Shown: piece after piece, positions 1 to 10,626 of the stretch | Numbering within the stretch: the first letter of the stretch is position 1 | Layout: every line of letters starts with the position of its first letter | Source: Viola odorata | Taxonomy: Eukaryota > Streptophyta > Magnoliopsida > Malpighiales > Violaceae | NCBI GenBank assembly: GCA_963691705.1 | Contig: OY829544.1 | Location: 9,121,501 to 9,185,500, forward strand | Reading direction: 5' to 3' | Length of the DNA: 64,000 bases | The notes under the pieces: model-generated | Told to the model about the DNA's origin: nothing | Database searches by the model: none | The model's input: only the letters and a program-made list of their open reading frames with translations | Translations under genes and position numbers: made by a program

Positions 1-1320
1 GCAATCATACCTACATCAATAAAAATAGCATGATGCTTTGATTTCTTTGATTTCAAGAGCCCTTTACAAGAAGATTTGTTGTGAGGAACCCGGACCAGGA
101 TATTGCCAGGATCAATATCTGCGTGAATAAAGTTGTCCACCTACAAGAAGAGTAGATTTGTTTACCAACTGAAAAAAGGCTAAACTACTCTCAACTTCAT
201 ATTCATAAACTACAAAAAAACATTACTAAAAGCATTTTCAAAAGTGCATGAGTCCCAATATGAGCAAGTGCAAATTTTGTACCTTCAAGTCCTCCAAGTT
301 CATCATCTAGGAAGTGAGAAACACTATCCCCTTGCTCATAAGTTTCCACCAAAACAGCAGGATGCACAAGTGGATACACAGGTTTAGGAAAAGAAACATC
401 CTTCCAACTTCTGAAATTATATATGAAGCGGCTTAAATGTGCCGATTCCCTTGCAAGGTCAACTTGAGACATCATGAAAACAGCAAATTGTTGTACACCC
501 TCATCCAGTATCAACCAATTCAAAGCTGGAATGAACTTTGATATCTTTGCAGCAAAGTTGATTATAGAAAAATCCCATCAGATTGATTCTCCAACACCAG
601 GATGCCTGACCTTTACAGCAACTACCATAGGCTTTGCTTGTTTTTACCAGGATAACGAAATCTTAAAGTGGCCCAATGAACTTGAGCAATACTGCCAGAT
701 TCAAAACCTTCAAATTTTCAGAGATCTTCCCACCAAATGTTTTTTCAATTGATTTTCTTGTGTAGGCAAAGCTGTGTTCAAGAGCTTTGCTGTGAAGCTC
801 TGAAAGCTTCTTGCATAAATCCTTAGGGGAATAAATCTGGCCGTGTAGCAGCCCATTGACCCTATTTTATGAGTGCTGGGCACGCCTTTTCCATGCATGG
901 TGAACAACCTGAAGCCAAAGTTTCCTGGTCCACAACTATCCGCAAAAGGGCCATCATTATGCTTGGTGAAAACAAAATCGCTAGATATAGTGCACGCCCA
1001 TTGCGTGCACGAGAGTGCGAGGCATTTTGAGATAAATAATGATCCATTTTAACAAACGGTCTCCGTGCCCATGCCACCTGTCCACTGGCAAGAGCAAGGG
1101 CACCAGGAACCACCCAATATGAACGTGTCGAAGCCAAGCTTACAGCTTGAGCAAGTCTGCTTATACTCCCACTGGAATACCCATTTCTACGAAGTCTTTC
1201 CCAAGCAAGCTGAGCACGGTTAGCTACCCTATCAGTATTAGAAGCACTGTAATTCCTCCTAAAATATCTCTTAAAAAGCTGCTCCTTGGCATTTTTTAAG
1301 GAAAAGATAACATCCTTTAT
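1..1320 (-). pseudogene. ABC1K (aarF-domain, ADCK2-like) kinase pseudogene, 3' end outside window
   Basis: The minus strand reads as an ABC1/AarF atypical kinase broken into several frames. Visible blocks, N to C: KNAKEQLFKRYFRRNYSA (near 1300-1240), the AWERLRRNGYSSGSISRLAQA stretch, YLAILFSPSIM, the family KxGQ block at about 860 read as K-stop-GQWAATRPDLFP, FESGSIAQVH, VVAVKVRHPGVGESI followed by TGA, then FAVFMMSQVDLARESAHLSRF and VDNFIHAD-DPGNILVR. I count in-frame stops in the KxGQ block and after GVGES, plus several frameshifts (near 945-960, 715 and 655). A GT-AG intron (141-226) is still recognisable and splices LLKMLL to VDNFIHAD, so this is a decayed gene copy and not a processed retrocopy. 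ABC1K proteins act in mitochondria or plastids in quinone and lipid metabolism; this copy should be inactive unless the lesions are assembly errors. Confidence 0.8.
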
Positions 1321-1948
1321 TAATAGGGAACCTATAATTGGCAGAGTCTAGATTGCCCTACATTCAATCCAACCCTAACAACCGTCCCATACTTTCTCAA
1401 TTCCAAGCTGGTATTAAGAATGGACTGTCGAAGTCTCCATAAACACCCAGAATTTAAAACTCTGCAACAGCATAACAAAATGACATAAATTTCTAAACAT
1501 GAAAGAATTGTATTCTAAGGGTATGCACTTTGAAACCCAGTAATGTTAGAAGATTTAAGATTTTTCACCAATTCCCTACTCCTTTAAGCTGATCAAGAGG
1601 GCATCAACCCAAAAAAAAGCAGGAAAAATAAAGAATAAGAAGAAAGTGGGCGGTGGCAGACCTGAACATGGTGATCGGGCTAACTCGCTCGGGGGGTGAA
1701 GAGTAGCTGCTGCTGGCTTCCTTAATAGCTTTCCGACGCCAACTTCACAGTTCATCTCGCGGCAAAAAATCATGCCGCTTCTTCAATGCATGCGATCAAA
1801 CAAAGAAATCAGAAATTTGGCATAAAATAAAAGGATTTTGTGGTGTGGTGAAAAAATAGCGCCTGAATAGGAAGAGAAGAACGCAAGCGGTTAGGTAATT
1901 TCAGGTTTTAGGGCTTTTTGATTTTATCGATTGGCGATGCAGTGCAAC
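1321..1948. other. Upstream flank of the ABC1K pseudogene
   Basis: No supported gene. A minus-strand open stretch at 1576-1773 could be a relic of the 5' exon of the ABC1K copy, but I recognise nothing in it. The last 8 bases (1941-1948) are the left target-site duplication of the hAT element that follows. Confidence 0.4.
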
Positions 1949-3581
1949 TAGGGGTGTCAAAACGGGTCTACGGGCCGGACCCGACAAGACCCGAGAATTT
2001 CGAATCGGGACCAGACCCAGTCCCGGCCCGTATAAGAATCCGGGTGCTCGGGTCCAGACCCGAGAAAAAAGTTTCCTTTATTTTTTTTTAAAGGAGCCCG
2101 CAATAAATAAAATATAGTTTCATCCCGAAATGAAAGAAATAGTTTTTGATAATGCAAATTGACTACACAGATGCAGACGACCTCTTTTTGGTGACCAAAA
2201 GGGGATGGCCGAGGAATACAGAATCAACATGTGTACGATATAGGCCCTCCTAAAAAATAACAAGCCATTATTCACCTGTAGAAATTCATTATCCATGGCA
2301 CTCGACATCATTAATCACAACTTTGGCAGGACTTAAATCCTCAATCACTCCATCTGCAGGAAAACCAGAAAATGGAAAGGGAAAGAAAGCACATGAGTTG
2401 AATAAATCCTCAAGACTAGGTCCGAGCAAATCCATCACTAGAACATTGGAATCTCCTTCAACTCCAAACCACCTCACATTTGGAACACCAGCTGCAAAGA
2501 TAAAGCAAAAAAAAATGGTGGGTGAACAAGAGACTCCATAATAATAGAACTAAACACCACCAACAACAAAAAAACTCCAAACAAGAAAGGAAGAAAAGAA
2601 ATCAGTATATCATAGAGAAGCCACATTACTTCCCCCCGTAGGATCCTGTATAACTTTGACTCGTATAGCAACTAAGGATGCTTTGTCTTGACATTTTCCT
2701 AACATGAAACATCAACAGCACAATGAATGCAATATTACAGTCAAATTTACTAATCTACACTTGAAAAAGTCAAAAATACAAATTCAAGCATACCAGGCAA
2801 ATTACTTACAATACTACCCTTCCAGCATTACTTGTAAACACAGGATCAATTTCAAGTCTAGCTAAACCAATGAGTTCACAAATCCAACCACCTCGGCAAG
2901 ACAAAATCAACTAAAAAAGCTTACCACTTCATGGATGTTCAAGCATACACTCCAAATTGTGCTGATTCCAAACACTTAACAGAGCTAATGTTCTGATCAT
3001 TTTCATTCCTACTTCCATATATAAGCGCAATAATGCCCACATAGATACAGTCCCAATAGCAAAAAAATGAAATTCAAAGAAAAGATCAGCACACTTACAA
3101 GCTTAATCGCAACCTCCTCATTTGTCTGGATATTAGTACCTACCAAGAAAACACCGCAAATTAACTACAATATACAAAAAAGTGAGAGATGAATACAGCT
3201 GAAACAATAATCAACAAACCGAGATAGATCTCTCCGAACGACCCGCGACGATGAGAGTGAGGCGTGGTGGAGAACGGAGCGACGATGAGAATGAGGCGTG
3301 CGGCGATGAGAGTGAGAGTGAGGGGTGCGGCGTGGTGGAAGGGAAATGAATTTGAATGGGTAGTTGGGAAATGAAATTGAAACACGGTGTTAGGGACCTA
3401 GGGTTTTTTTTTAAAGATTTTGCCGGGTCTGACCCGAGACCCGTCGGGTCCGATTCGGCCAGACCCGAGTTTTTCGGGTCGGGGCCAGACCCAGTCCCGA
3501 CCCAAAACGGGACCAAAAATTGATCCTAGACCCGGCTCGAAACCTCGGGTCTGCAGGTCTGGTCCCGTTTTAACACCCCTA
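1949..3581. mobile_element. Non-autonomous hAT element carrying captured gene exons (Pack-hAT)
   Basis: The element starts TAGGGGTGTCAAAACGGG and ends with its inverted complement (one mismatch in 18). The first bases match the classical hAT terminus. It is flanked by an 8-bp duplication, AGTGCAAC at 1941-1948 and AGTGCACC at 3582-3589 (7 of 8 identical), the size expected for hAT. Both subterminal regions (1949-2070 and 3418-3575) are packed with repeated GACCCGA/TCGGGTC-type motifs in both orientations, typical of hAT transposase-binding ends. No transposase is visible. The interior holds casein kinase 1 exons with their introns. Confidence 0.85.
2385..3245 (-). pseudogene. Captured casein kinase 1 (CK1) exons inside the hAT element
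   Basis: Four consecutive CK1 exons lie on the minus strand with recognisable introns. These are 3245-3220 (glycine loop GSFGEIYLG), 3139-3099 (GTNIQTNEEVAIKL, with the ATP-site lysine), 2698-2630 (ENVKTKHP-stop-LLYESKLYRIL) and 2491-about 2385 ([29 protein letters not shown]). This is the N-lobe of plant CK1 in the correct order. CAG of KTKHPQ has become TAG, and a one-base deletion before the GGTG turn shifts the frame. The catalytic loop is absent, so no active kinase can be made. Retained introns mean capture from genomic DNA. Sequence 2290-2345 is preceded by an acceptor-like TTTTCCTGCAG and may come from another gene; I do not recognise it. Confidence 0.85.
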
Positions 3582-3589
3582 AGTGCACC

Positions 3590-5059
3590 TGACTTGGGCC
3601 CATTTTTTTTTATTTATTTCAAGTAATAATTTAATGAATTTTTGCTTGTATGTAAAACAGGAAATAAAAATTAACATATCAAATAAAATAATATTTTCTT
3701 TTAAAAAAAATAAAATAGTATTTTATTACATAATTTAGGTTATGAATTTGTAGATAAGATGTACATATTGTAAAGATGAGAGTTAAGAGAAAGATTAATT
3801 AAAAGGATAAATTTGTCTATTTTACATAAATTTTAAAGTTATAAGTTCGAGTTACTGAAAAATTAAAATAAGGTGTATAAAAAAATAGTTTAATTTATCT
3901 ATGTATATTGATAAAATGCATTATAATTATTAATTAGCCTATCTATGTACAATATTAGTAAAGTAGATAAGTCTCATCTCTTGAAGTCATGCGTTTGAGT
4001 GGGTGGAAACTCATAAGTGTATACGTCCTTATGTCTCAAAATTATGAGTTTGAATTCGAATAAGCTCATGTATAGTGTGGATGAAAAATCATATTGCACT
4101 CAGCACAAGCCTAGACAGTATACCTGATGCATGTCTCGAAGCTATAAATTCGAGTCAGTGGAGGCTCTTTACTCGTAGATGAGGTGAAGGTAGAATCAGA
4201 TACATGATTCGTTGAGTTCGATTGCGCTTAGGGTTGATAATGTTTCAACAATAACAAAGAATGTAGTGGATGTACTTGGTGCACTGATCCATAACCCTGA
4301 AGCCACTGTAAGTACCTCATTCACTGGGACTACCAAGTTCAGTAAAGATGCTTTCTTGTCAATGTGGATGAATTACCAGTTGTTTGTACAGATCACCCTT
4401 CCTTAATCAAGGTCCCGTATGAATCATTAAATTGTTTCAAACAAGTTGACCCTTCTACTTGGGTTTCTTAGATTCTCATCCATAACTAAAATATTATTCT
4501 TTTTTACATGAATAAACTTAATTAAAACATAAATCATTTCGGAAAAAATAGTAATATACACTGATAATATATAAAATAGAAATATTTACAGGTGGAGCAT
4601 TTTGTGGAGCATACAGAAGCAAGAATGATTCTCTGATATGGCCCCTTCTGTATGATATCTTACTGTAAAATCGCCTAAAACAAGGATTTCACCCATCTTG
4701 GGTTGACAAATATGTTTCTCTCTTCAACAATTACTTTTCGCATTGAAGAGGCGTAGCAAAAGGATGTAAATGTGTATCAACAAACAAGAATGTGTGTAAT
4801 TTTGGTCATACAAAACAGAGACTTGTAATCAAGAAAACTTTTGGTTTATTGTGGAGCATATTGCAATGAGCCCTTCACTTGTGACATCATTGTGATAGGA
4901 CATTCGTATTTCTGGATCTTCGTTCGGATTTTGGTTTACAGCCTCTAAATCTGATCAGGTGCTTCTGTGAGAGGTGAGATGTCGAAGCCTCTCATAGTTT
5001 AGAGATTATAAATTCGGAAGATTTAAAGAAAGGTATGTAGGAATTTTTCAGTGATTTGA
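3590..5059. other. AT-rich intergenic stretch
   Basis: Low-complexity AT-rich DNA. A 64-codon open stretch at 4212-4406 (+) begins at TTG and matches nothing I know. Around 3840-4160 there are several diverged repeats of a phrase like 'tataagttcgagt', often seen in decayed plant repeats. No gene or RNA supported. Confidence 0.4.
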
Positions 5060-6010
5060 GTCTTTTTAGATTGAAGATCTGGGCGGATCAAACTCCAAGT
5101 TACGATCACTTACTGTCATGGCCTGCGAAAAACTTAGTGCAGGGTGGCGCAATGAATAATGGGGTTGCAAATGCAAATGCTCCCCTCCCTCTCACGTTTG
5201 AGAATTGGTGGCTGTGAAAGAAGTGGAATCTTTCGAATCTGGAATCTCTAAACTTGGGGATCCACTCCAACGGGAAGCACTCCATCCCGAGCTCTTCACA
5301 TGAAGTGATCTCAATTTTAGTTACAGAGGGAAGGCGACAGGGCAGGCTTTCTTTAGCTTTGGACAAGCAACAATGTGAAGCTCTTGGAGAAGAGGGAAAT
5401 TACTGTCAAATACTTGATCTTCTTCATACAATGTAACTCGGAACCAATGTGAACCTTCATGATTTGAGACCATCCACACCACTCTCCCAGCCAGTAAATT
5501 CTCAAATACTTGATCTTCTTCATACAATGTAAATCGGAACCAATACTTGTGATTTTATGACATGCATGAATTCTAAGCTCCTCAAAACAGACTAACTTCC
5601 AAACTGGTGGTAGACAGCAGATCTTGCATCCATACAATTCCAAAGAAGAGTCCCCTACCCAATCCACAAATCTCCCCCCCATAATCCTTAATGGAGAGAC
5701 TTATCAATTCTGCATCAGGAACTAACTCGTCAAGAACTTGATGATGCACAGAATAGCTACCATGACAGATAACGAGTACGTCGAGTCGAGTAGCCACACG
5801 AGCATTCTGGAACAACATTCTCGACACTAGGGCAGCCAAATCTTTTGAGATCCTGCATAGTGAAAACTGTTTTGCCATAAATATTTATTTGTTGCTGAAA
5901 AAAAGACCTTGATACGAAAGAGTTGGATGCTTTCGTAAACAAATCTTTTTGTTTTTTCAGAACCATGTAGTTTATTCGATTTGACACTCTCATCTCTTAA
6001 ACAAGAAATC
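5060..6010 (-). pseudogene. NBS-LRR-type leucine-rich repeat relic
   Basis: Several overlapping minus-strand frames carry LRR text of the CC-NBS-LRR resistance class. Examples are CCLPPVWKLVCFEELRIHACHKITSIG (5682-5353 frame), LPLLQELHIVACPKLKK, and SVTKIEITSCEELGMECFPLEWIPKFRD (5366-5106 frame). The frame changes repeatedly, and no NB-ARC domain (P-loop, GLPL, MHD) is found nearby, so only a broken C-terminal portion remains. A segment of about 45 bp is duplicated about 100 bp apart (near 5408-5450 and 5509-5550), giving LHCMKKIKYL twice. Resistance gene LRRs are intracellular immune receptor parts; this one is not expected to work. Confidence 0.6.
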
Positions 6011-6331
6011 ACAAGTTATTAGTCCTAACCTAGTGGACAATCTTGGCCCTTCGATCCCACCATCATCGCATTTTGAATAAAACCATGACAAAATAGGAGC
6101 AAGCAATCTTAAAAGAGAAGTCTTGATAATATTATAGAAATAGGACTGTTTTATAACCTATAAAATGCAACTACTTCCCTCTCCCAGGTACATCCACCAT
6201 GCCAAATTCAATTACCTGTCAATCCTGGGTATTTACATCACTTTTAGCGCATAGATTAAACACCTTCTGTCTCGTTAAGAGAGTAAACAAAGCACATGAG
6301 CCGATGTCAACCTCCTTGCCATCTATAGCTC

Positions 6332-9102
6332 CTAGTCCTCGTGAAACAGATACAAGCCAAGACCAAACCGGGCACATGCTCGGCAAAACGCTATTTCTTC
6401 AGCTGCAGCCACTGGATCTGCAACTTGACCATCACCGGGTGATACTGTCCCGGTGGACTCACGATGTGCCTGTTTCCAGCATGTAAGATATCAAGATGCA
6501 GAATAGAACCATAACAAAGCACACATTTTATACCTATATTTGACCAGGTAAGTAGAACTCGACTGTACCTCTATCAACATGTAAGGAGACAGAATATAAC
6601 CACAATGAACAAGCAAGCAACTACCATCAAATACCTACCAGAGCCATGAACTAACAACAATTGCTATAAAGTTTCTTGACTTGTTTTTCAAAAACAAAAA
6701 ATCAAACTAAAATGGTTTGTATTCACCAAAAAAGCAAAACTTGTTCCCTTCTGACTTTATGAAGTCCTCAATAAACGAGTAATTTTGCACAAAAACTTGT
6801 GCCATGAATGCAACCAGTGTGTCCAAATCACCGATGGGTGCAAGACAGCAAATGAGGGAAATCTAAAAGACATGCATATAATTCTCTACGACCAATTTTA
6901 CGTTTGTAATTTAACTTCATGGCTGGAATACAGAGACTTGTTCATTAATTACTCTATAATAGGAAGAAAAATACAGATAACTTCAAGCGTAGAGCTTTGG
7001 GGAATAATGAGAGAACCAGCTTCAATTGAAGTAAACACTCACAACAGAAATTTTTCGAACCAGCTTCAATTGAAGTAAACACTCACAACAGAAAATTTTC
7101 AGTTGCACAATTACACTAGGCGTCTATCGTACTCATCACTTTCCTGTCATATAATCTCCAGTAAAGCTCATTTGCTATACTAAATGAACCCAATTTGACT
7201 ACAGGTGACAAGCTCATAGCACATGCTAGTACAGTGTGATGCATAAGGTGGACTAATGATGTTAGTGGCAGTGTGTGAAGGAAAGCACAAGAAAGGACGT
7301 GTCTGCTACCGTTTATTTAACTCAATTTGTGCATCACAACCTAAATAAATGGAGTTTAAGTTTATGAAGTTTTATAACTTATATCATTGAGAATATGATT
7401 TACAGCAAGTTGGCTAGATAATCCACATAGAGTTCGTTTTATGCTTCACGATATTTGAATGCCAAAAACTATTCTTTAGATTGCCTGTATACCATATTGG
7501 TACAGAAAGAGAAAGGAAATACAATCCATCAAAAGGAGAGAAATTTGGTACATATTCTAGTCCGCCTTATTTCAGTTATTGAAAGTTGAAACACTTAAAA
7601 GTTTTGTCAATGTAAAATATTTGGTTTTTCTTTTTTCTTCAAGTTCTCTTTTAAGTTACCAAGGTGTATGAAGCCAGGTAAGACATTGAAAGTAGGAGTT
7701 TGGCAATGGAACTATGTATTACAAGCTAATGAAAAAGAGATGAGTTCAAGTTGTTTACTGGATGTAGAATGTAGAAGAGAATAGGGTGGCCCCAGCTGGT
7801 GTGTGAAACTATCAAGACTATTACTTATTTAGAACATTTAGTGAGGGCATAGATTCTCACAACATTTGGATAACTCATACCTACATTTAACTATGCAAAT
7901 GTGCAACTATAGCAACCATCGTGTGCATTGCAATTGCATGAATCACAAAATCCCAAATAGCATAACAGGATTGATTTACAGTGGACTAGATATGACTGAA
8001 CTAGATGATTGGCTAAGTAGCAGTCAAATGATCACTATCACTATGTTCTAGATTAGTGCTAGCAATTTTTGTTAATTAAGATAAACGAGAGTGAACTCTG
8101 AAGGCACAGGACACACATAACAAATAGGAAAAGAACCACACCTCTGCATCCGATCCCCGTATGGTGACTCTGTACACCACAGTCACACTTCCATTGTCAG
8201 AGAATATGACATCACGGATTTCCCCACACCATCCTGCAAAAGAAAGAAAAGAATCAACAGCTTGCTGGTTTAATGAATAAGAACCTAAATAAGAATTCTC
8301 AGGGAAAGGCAAAAGGCCAACAAAGAAGCACAGACTACCTGCCTATAAGAAAAGGAAATGTAAAACTTCTACAATGCCTAAAAATTGTATGCAGCAAAAC
8401 GATGATGACAAAAAAAAAGCCTACTTAGCACTAGTTAGTAGTTACAAATCAACTTTTAATGTGGAGATCCTTATTAGCTTCCATGAATAAAATGAATCAA
8501 AAATGGATATCAGTGACATGCATAGAACCTAAAACCCGAGAGAAATAAGTACAAAACAACAGAAGATGCAAGGGACAAACCAGGGGCGTAGAAGCTAAGC
8601 ATCCGATTAGCTTGGTACCTACAAAATTCAATAAAAGACATCAAAAATCCGATCAATTTCCATAATTGCACTATCCACAACAACGAATCACTAAGTTAAG
8701 CAAAACAAACCAAGGGATCAAGTTGGATGTGGAGGAATTTGGTTTGGCGATGTTATCAGGAACCTTCTTGTTGAGATCGCGCAAGATCTCCGCCAGTGGG
8801 CGAGTAATACACGAAGTGTAAGTTGAAGCCAACGACTTGTCCAACGGCATTACATAGTTAGAATTCGGGACGCCGCCGATAATCTTCTTATTAATAACGC
8901 CGCCGATATCTCCGCCGCTGCTGGCGTTGGCACCATTGCTCGCTCCGACCGCAAATACCAACCGAGCTCCCTCCACTCTCCTCCTACAGCTAGAACCCAA
9001 CTGTGTCCTGCATGGTAACGATGAGGAAGAAGACAATGGCGATGCAAGATGGAATTGCGATTTCGTGAGAGGAAGAAGAGTAGAATTGCTATGTAACGCC
9101 AT
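6332..9102 (-). CDS. RAD52-2: RAD52-like organellar DNA-binding protein (RAD52-2/ODB type)
   Basis: Four exons join in frame: 9102-8711, 8618-8581, 8233-8142 and 6469-6332, giving 219 residues. The N-terminus MALHSNSTLLPLTKS is rich in Ser, Arg and Leu up to about residue 55 (RLVFAVGAS), like a plastid transit peptide. The conserved core follows: VPNSNYVMPLDKS, CITRPLAEILRDLNKKVPDNI, IPWYQANRMLSFYAPGWCGEIRDVIFSDNGSVTVVYRVTIRGSDAEAHRESTGTV, and the end AEEIAFCRACARFGLGLYLFHED. Plant RAD52-like proteins bind single-stranded DNA, promote annealing and act in plastid or mitochondrial recombination repair; the transit peptide and sequence suggest the plastid form (inferred). ATG 9102 is chosen because the upstream ATG at 9141 adds only AIHLITAPPKKK before the transit peptide. 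Intron 3 is long (1.67 kb). The gene appears intact. Confidence 0.9.
7013..7100. repeat. 44-bp tandem duplication in RAD52-like intron 3
   Basis: Two adjacent copies of a 44-bp unit beginning GAACCAGCTTCAATTGAAGT start at 7013 and 7057. They are nearly identical, differing mainly in the A/T run at the end. It lies within the last intron of the RAD52-like gene and has no coding meaning. Confidence 0.85.
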
Positions 9103-10626
9103 TTTTTTTTTGGGGGGTGCTGTGATCAGGTGGATAGCCAACTACCTCCTGGTCTGGAACTTGGAAGGGAGGAAGTGTACTGTTTTTAAATAAATAAGAA
9201 AATTGACTAAATTAAATTACTTTTTTGTTGAGTTGTTGAATTTGTTTTTAAACGGAATTGTAGGGTTTTGTCCGAAAAGAGTTGAGGGCATTTGAGTAAT
9301 TTAAAGTAATGGTAATTTTCGGGTAGTGATGGGTCGGAAAAGTACGGTGGTTGGTAGCGTTTTGTATTGTTTGGTTTGGTGGGCAGCAGTTTGGTGGGCC
9401 ACGGCTGCAGCTGCCGACGAGTCAACACAGGAACCACAATCTTCCGCTTCTAATTTGGCAACTAAAAGTCGGGAGTCTTTTTCTAGAAACAACAGTACTC
9501 AAACGAAATTAATTTTGTACGAAAATGAAAAAAAAGACGAGGACATTGTTTCATTCTCGCTATCAATTTTTTAAATCCTAAACACTTATCCGTACCGAAA
9601 TTAATATTTTTAAATTTACTGAAAATGAGACTAAAGATGCTCGCAATAATAAAATCTCTAATTCTCCAAGGTCAAATTTTGCAGTTGCTCCTAATTCTCC
9701 TCCCGAGTCCTGTCTTTATCATAATAAATAAATAAACTGCAAACTTCCTTCTTTTGTTTAAGCATAGCCAACTGTTTTTTCGAACAAACTCTTTCCATGT
9801 TCTGCTTTTTAGAACAGAAATCTTTCCGTGCTTTACATGATTAGATTAATGTATCATTTTAAATAATGTTTAATTCTCAAGTTTTACTCCAAGATGATAA
9901 CCAGTGCAACACAGATGATAACCAGTGACATAAGCACGTGATAGTGACGAGACCTACAGTAACTGTAATGACAATTGCAAGTGACTTTGCTCGAACAGAG
10001 TAAGTTCACCCCGCAACCATAAAGGCGGGGGCATATGACTTGGGAAAAGTGGGAAAAGCAAGCAGGCCCTTCTCAAGGTTTAGATTAGAAGCAAAGCATC
10101 AAGTAATTAAAGTTAGCAACACGTTAAAGAAAACAGTTCGAGTGTCAAACTAAGCATGTTGAGAATTTGAGATCATTAAAAAAAATCCCGTCACATAGTA
10201 CGATAGCACTAATTCTTGTTCACACTAAAACAAAAAGGCGTATGAGATTAGAAGGAAAAAGGAAAAGCCAGTAATGCAACAGCAAGACCCTATTCATTTT
10301 CTTGCTTCTTCTATGTATTAACTACACTAACTAATTTCAAAGTTCACTACGAGAAGACACGGTGAGTGGTAATGGTCATACCATAATGGCTGCAGTGACC
10401 AGTTTGCAAATTTGAATGAAGTTCTACAAGCACAAACAACATAGGCTGACTGTAGCGATCTACAATTGTTGGTGGAAGAACACGGTGTGGGCACTATGAA
10501 TTTAGTATCTATAAATGTAGGTGGCGGCCATCCCATCTCACGTTGGAACTCTCGCCGTCACCTGTTACAAAACTTTCGTAAGTTTGTTTCAAGCAAATGA
10601 AGAGGTCATTAGATCATAACCACAAT
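9103..10626. other. Spacer between the RAD52-like promoter and the SIL1-like 3' end
   Basis: This 1.5-kb stretch holds the RAD52-like upstream region and, at its right side, the 3' UTR of the next minus-strand gene. Open frames here (9326-9574, 10327-10536) show no family features and overlap AT-rich or repeat-like DNA. No further feature supported. Confidence 0.4.

Noticed and set aside
4212..4406. 64-codon plus-strand frame
   Set aside because: TTG start, no recognisable domain, within decayed repeat-like DNA.
9326..9574. 82-codon plus-strand frame with a signal-peptide-like start
   Set aside because: No homologous family recognised and it overlaps the likely upstream region of the RAD52-like gene; chance frame is the simpler reading.
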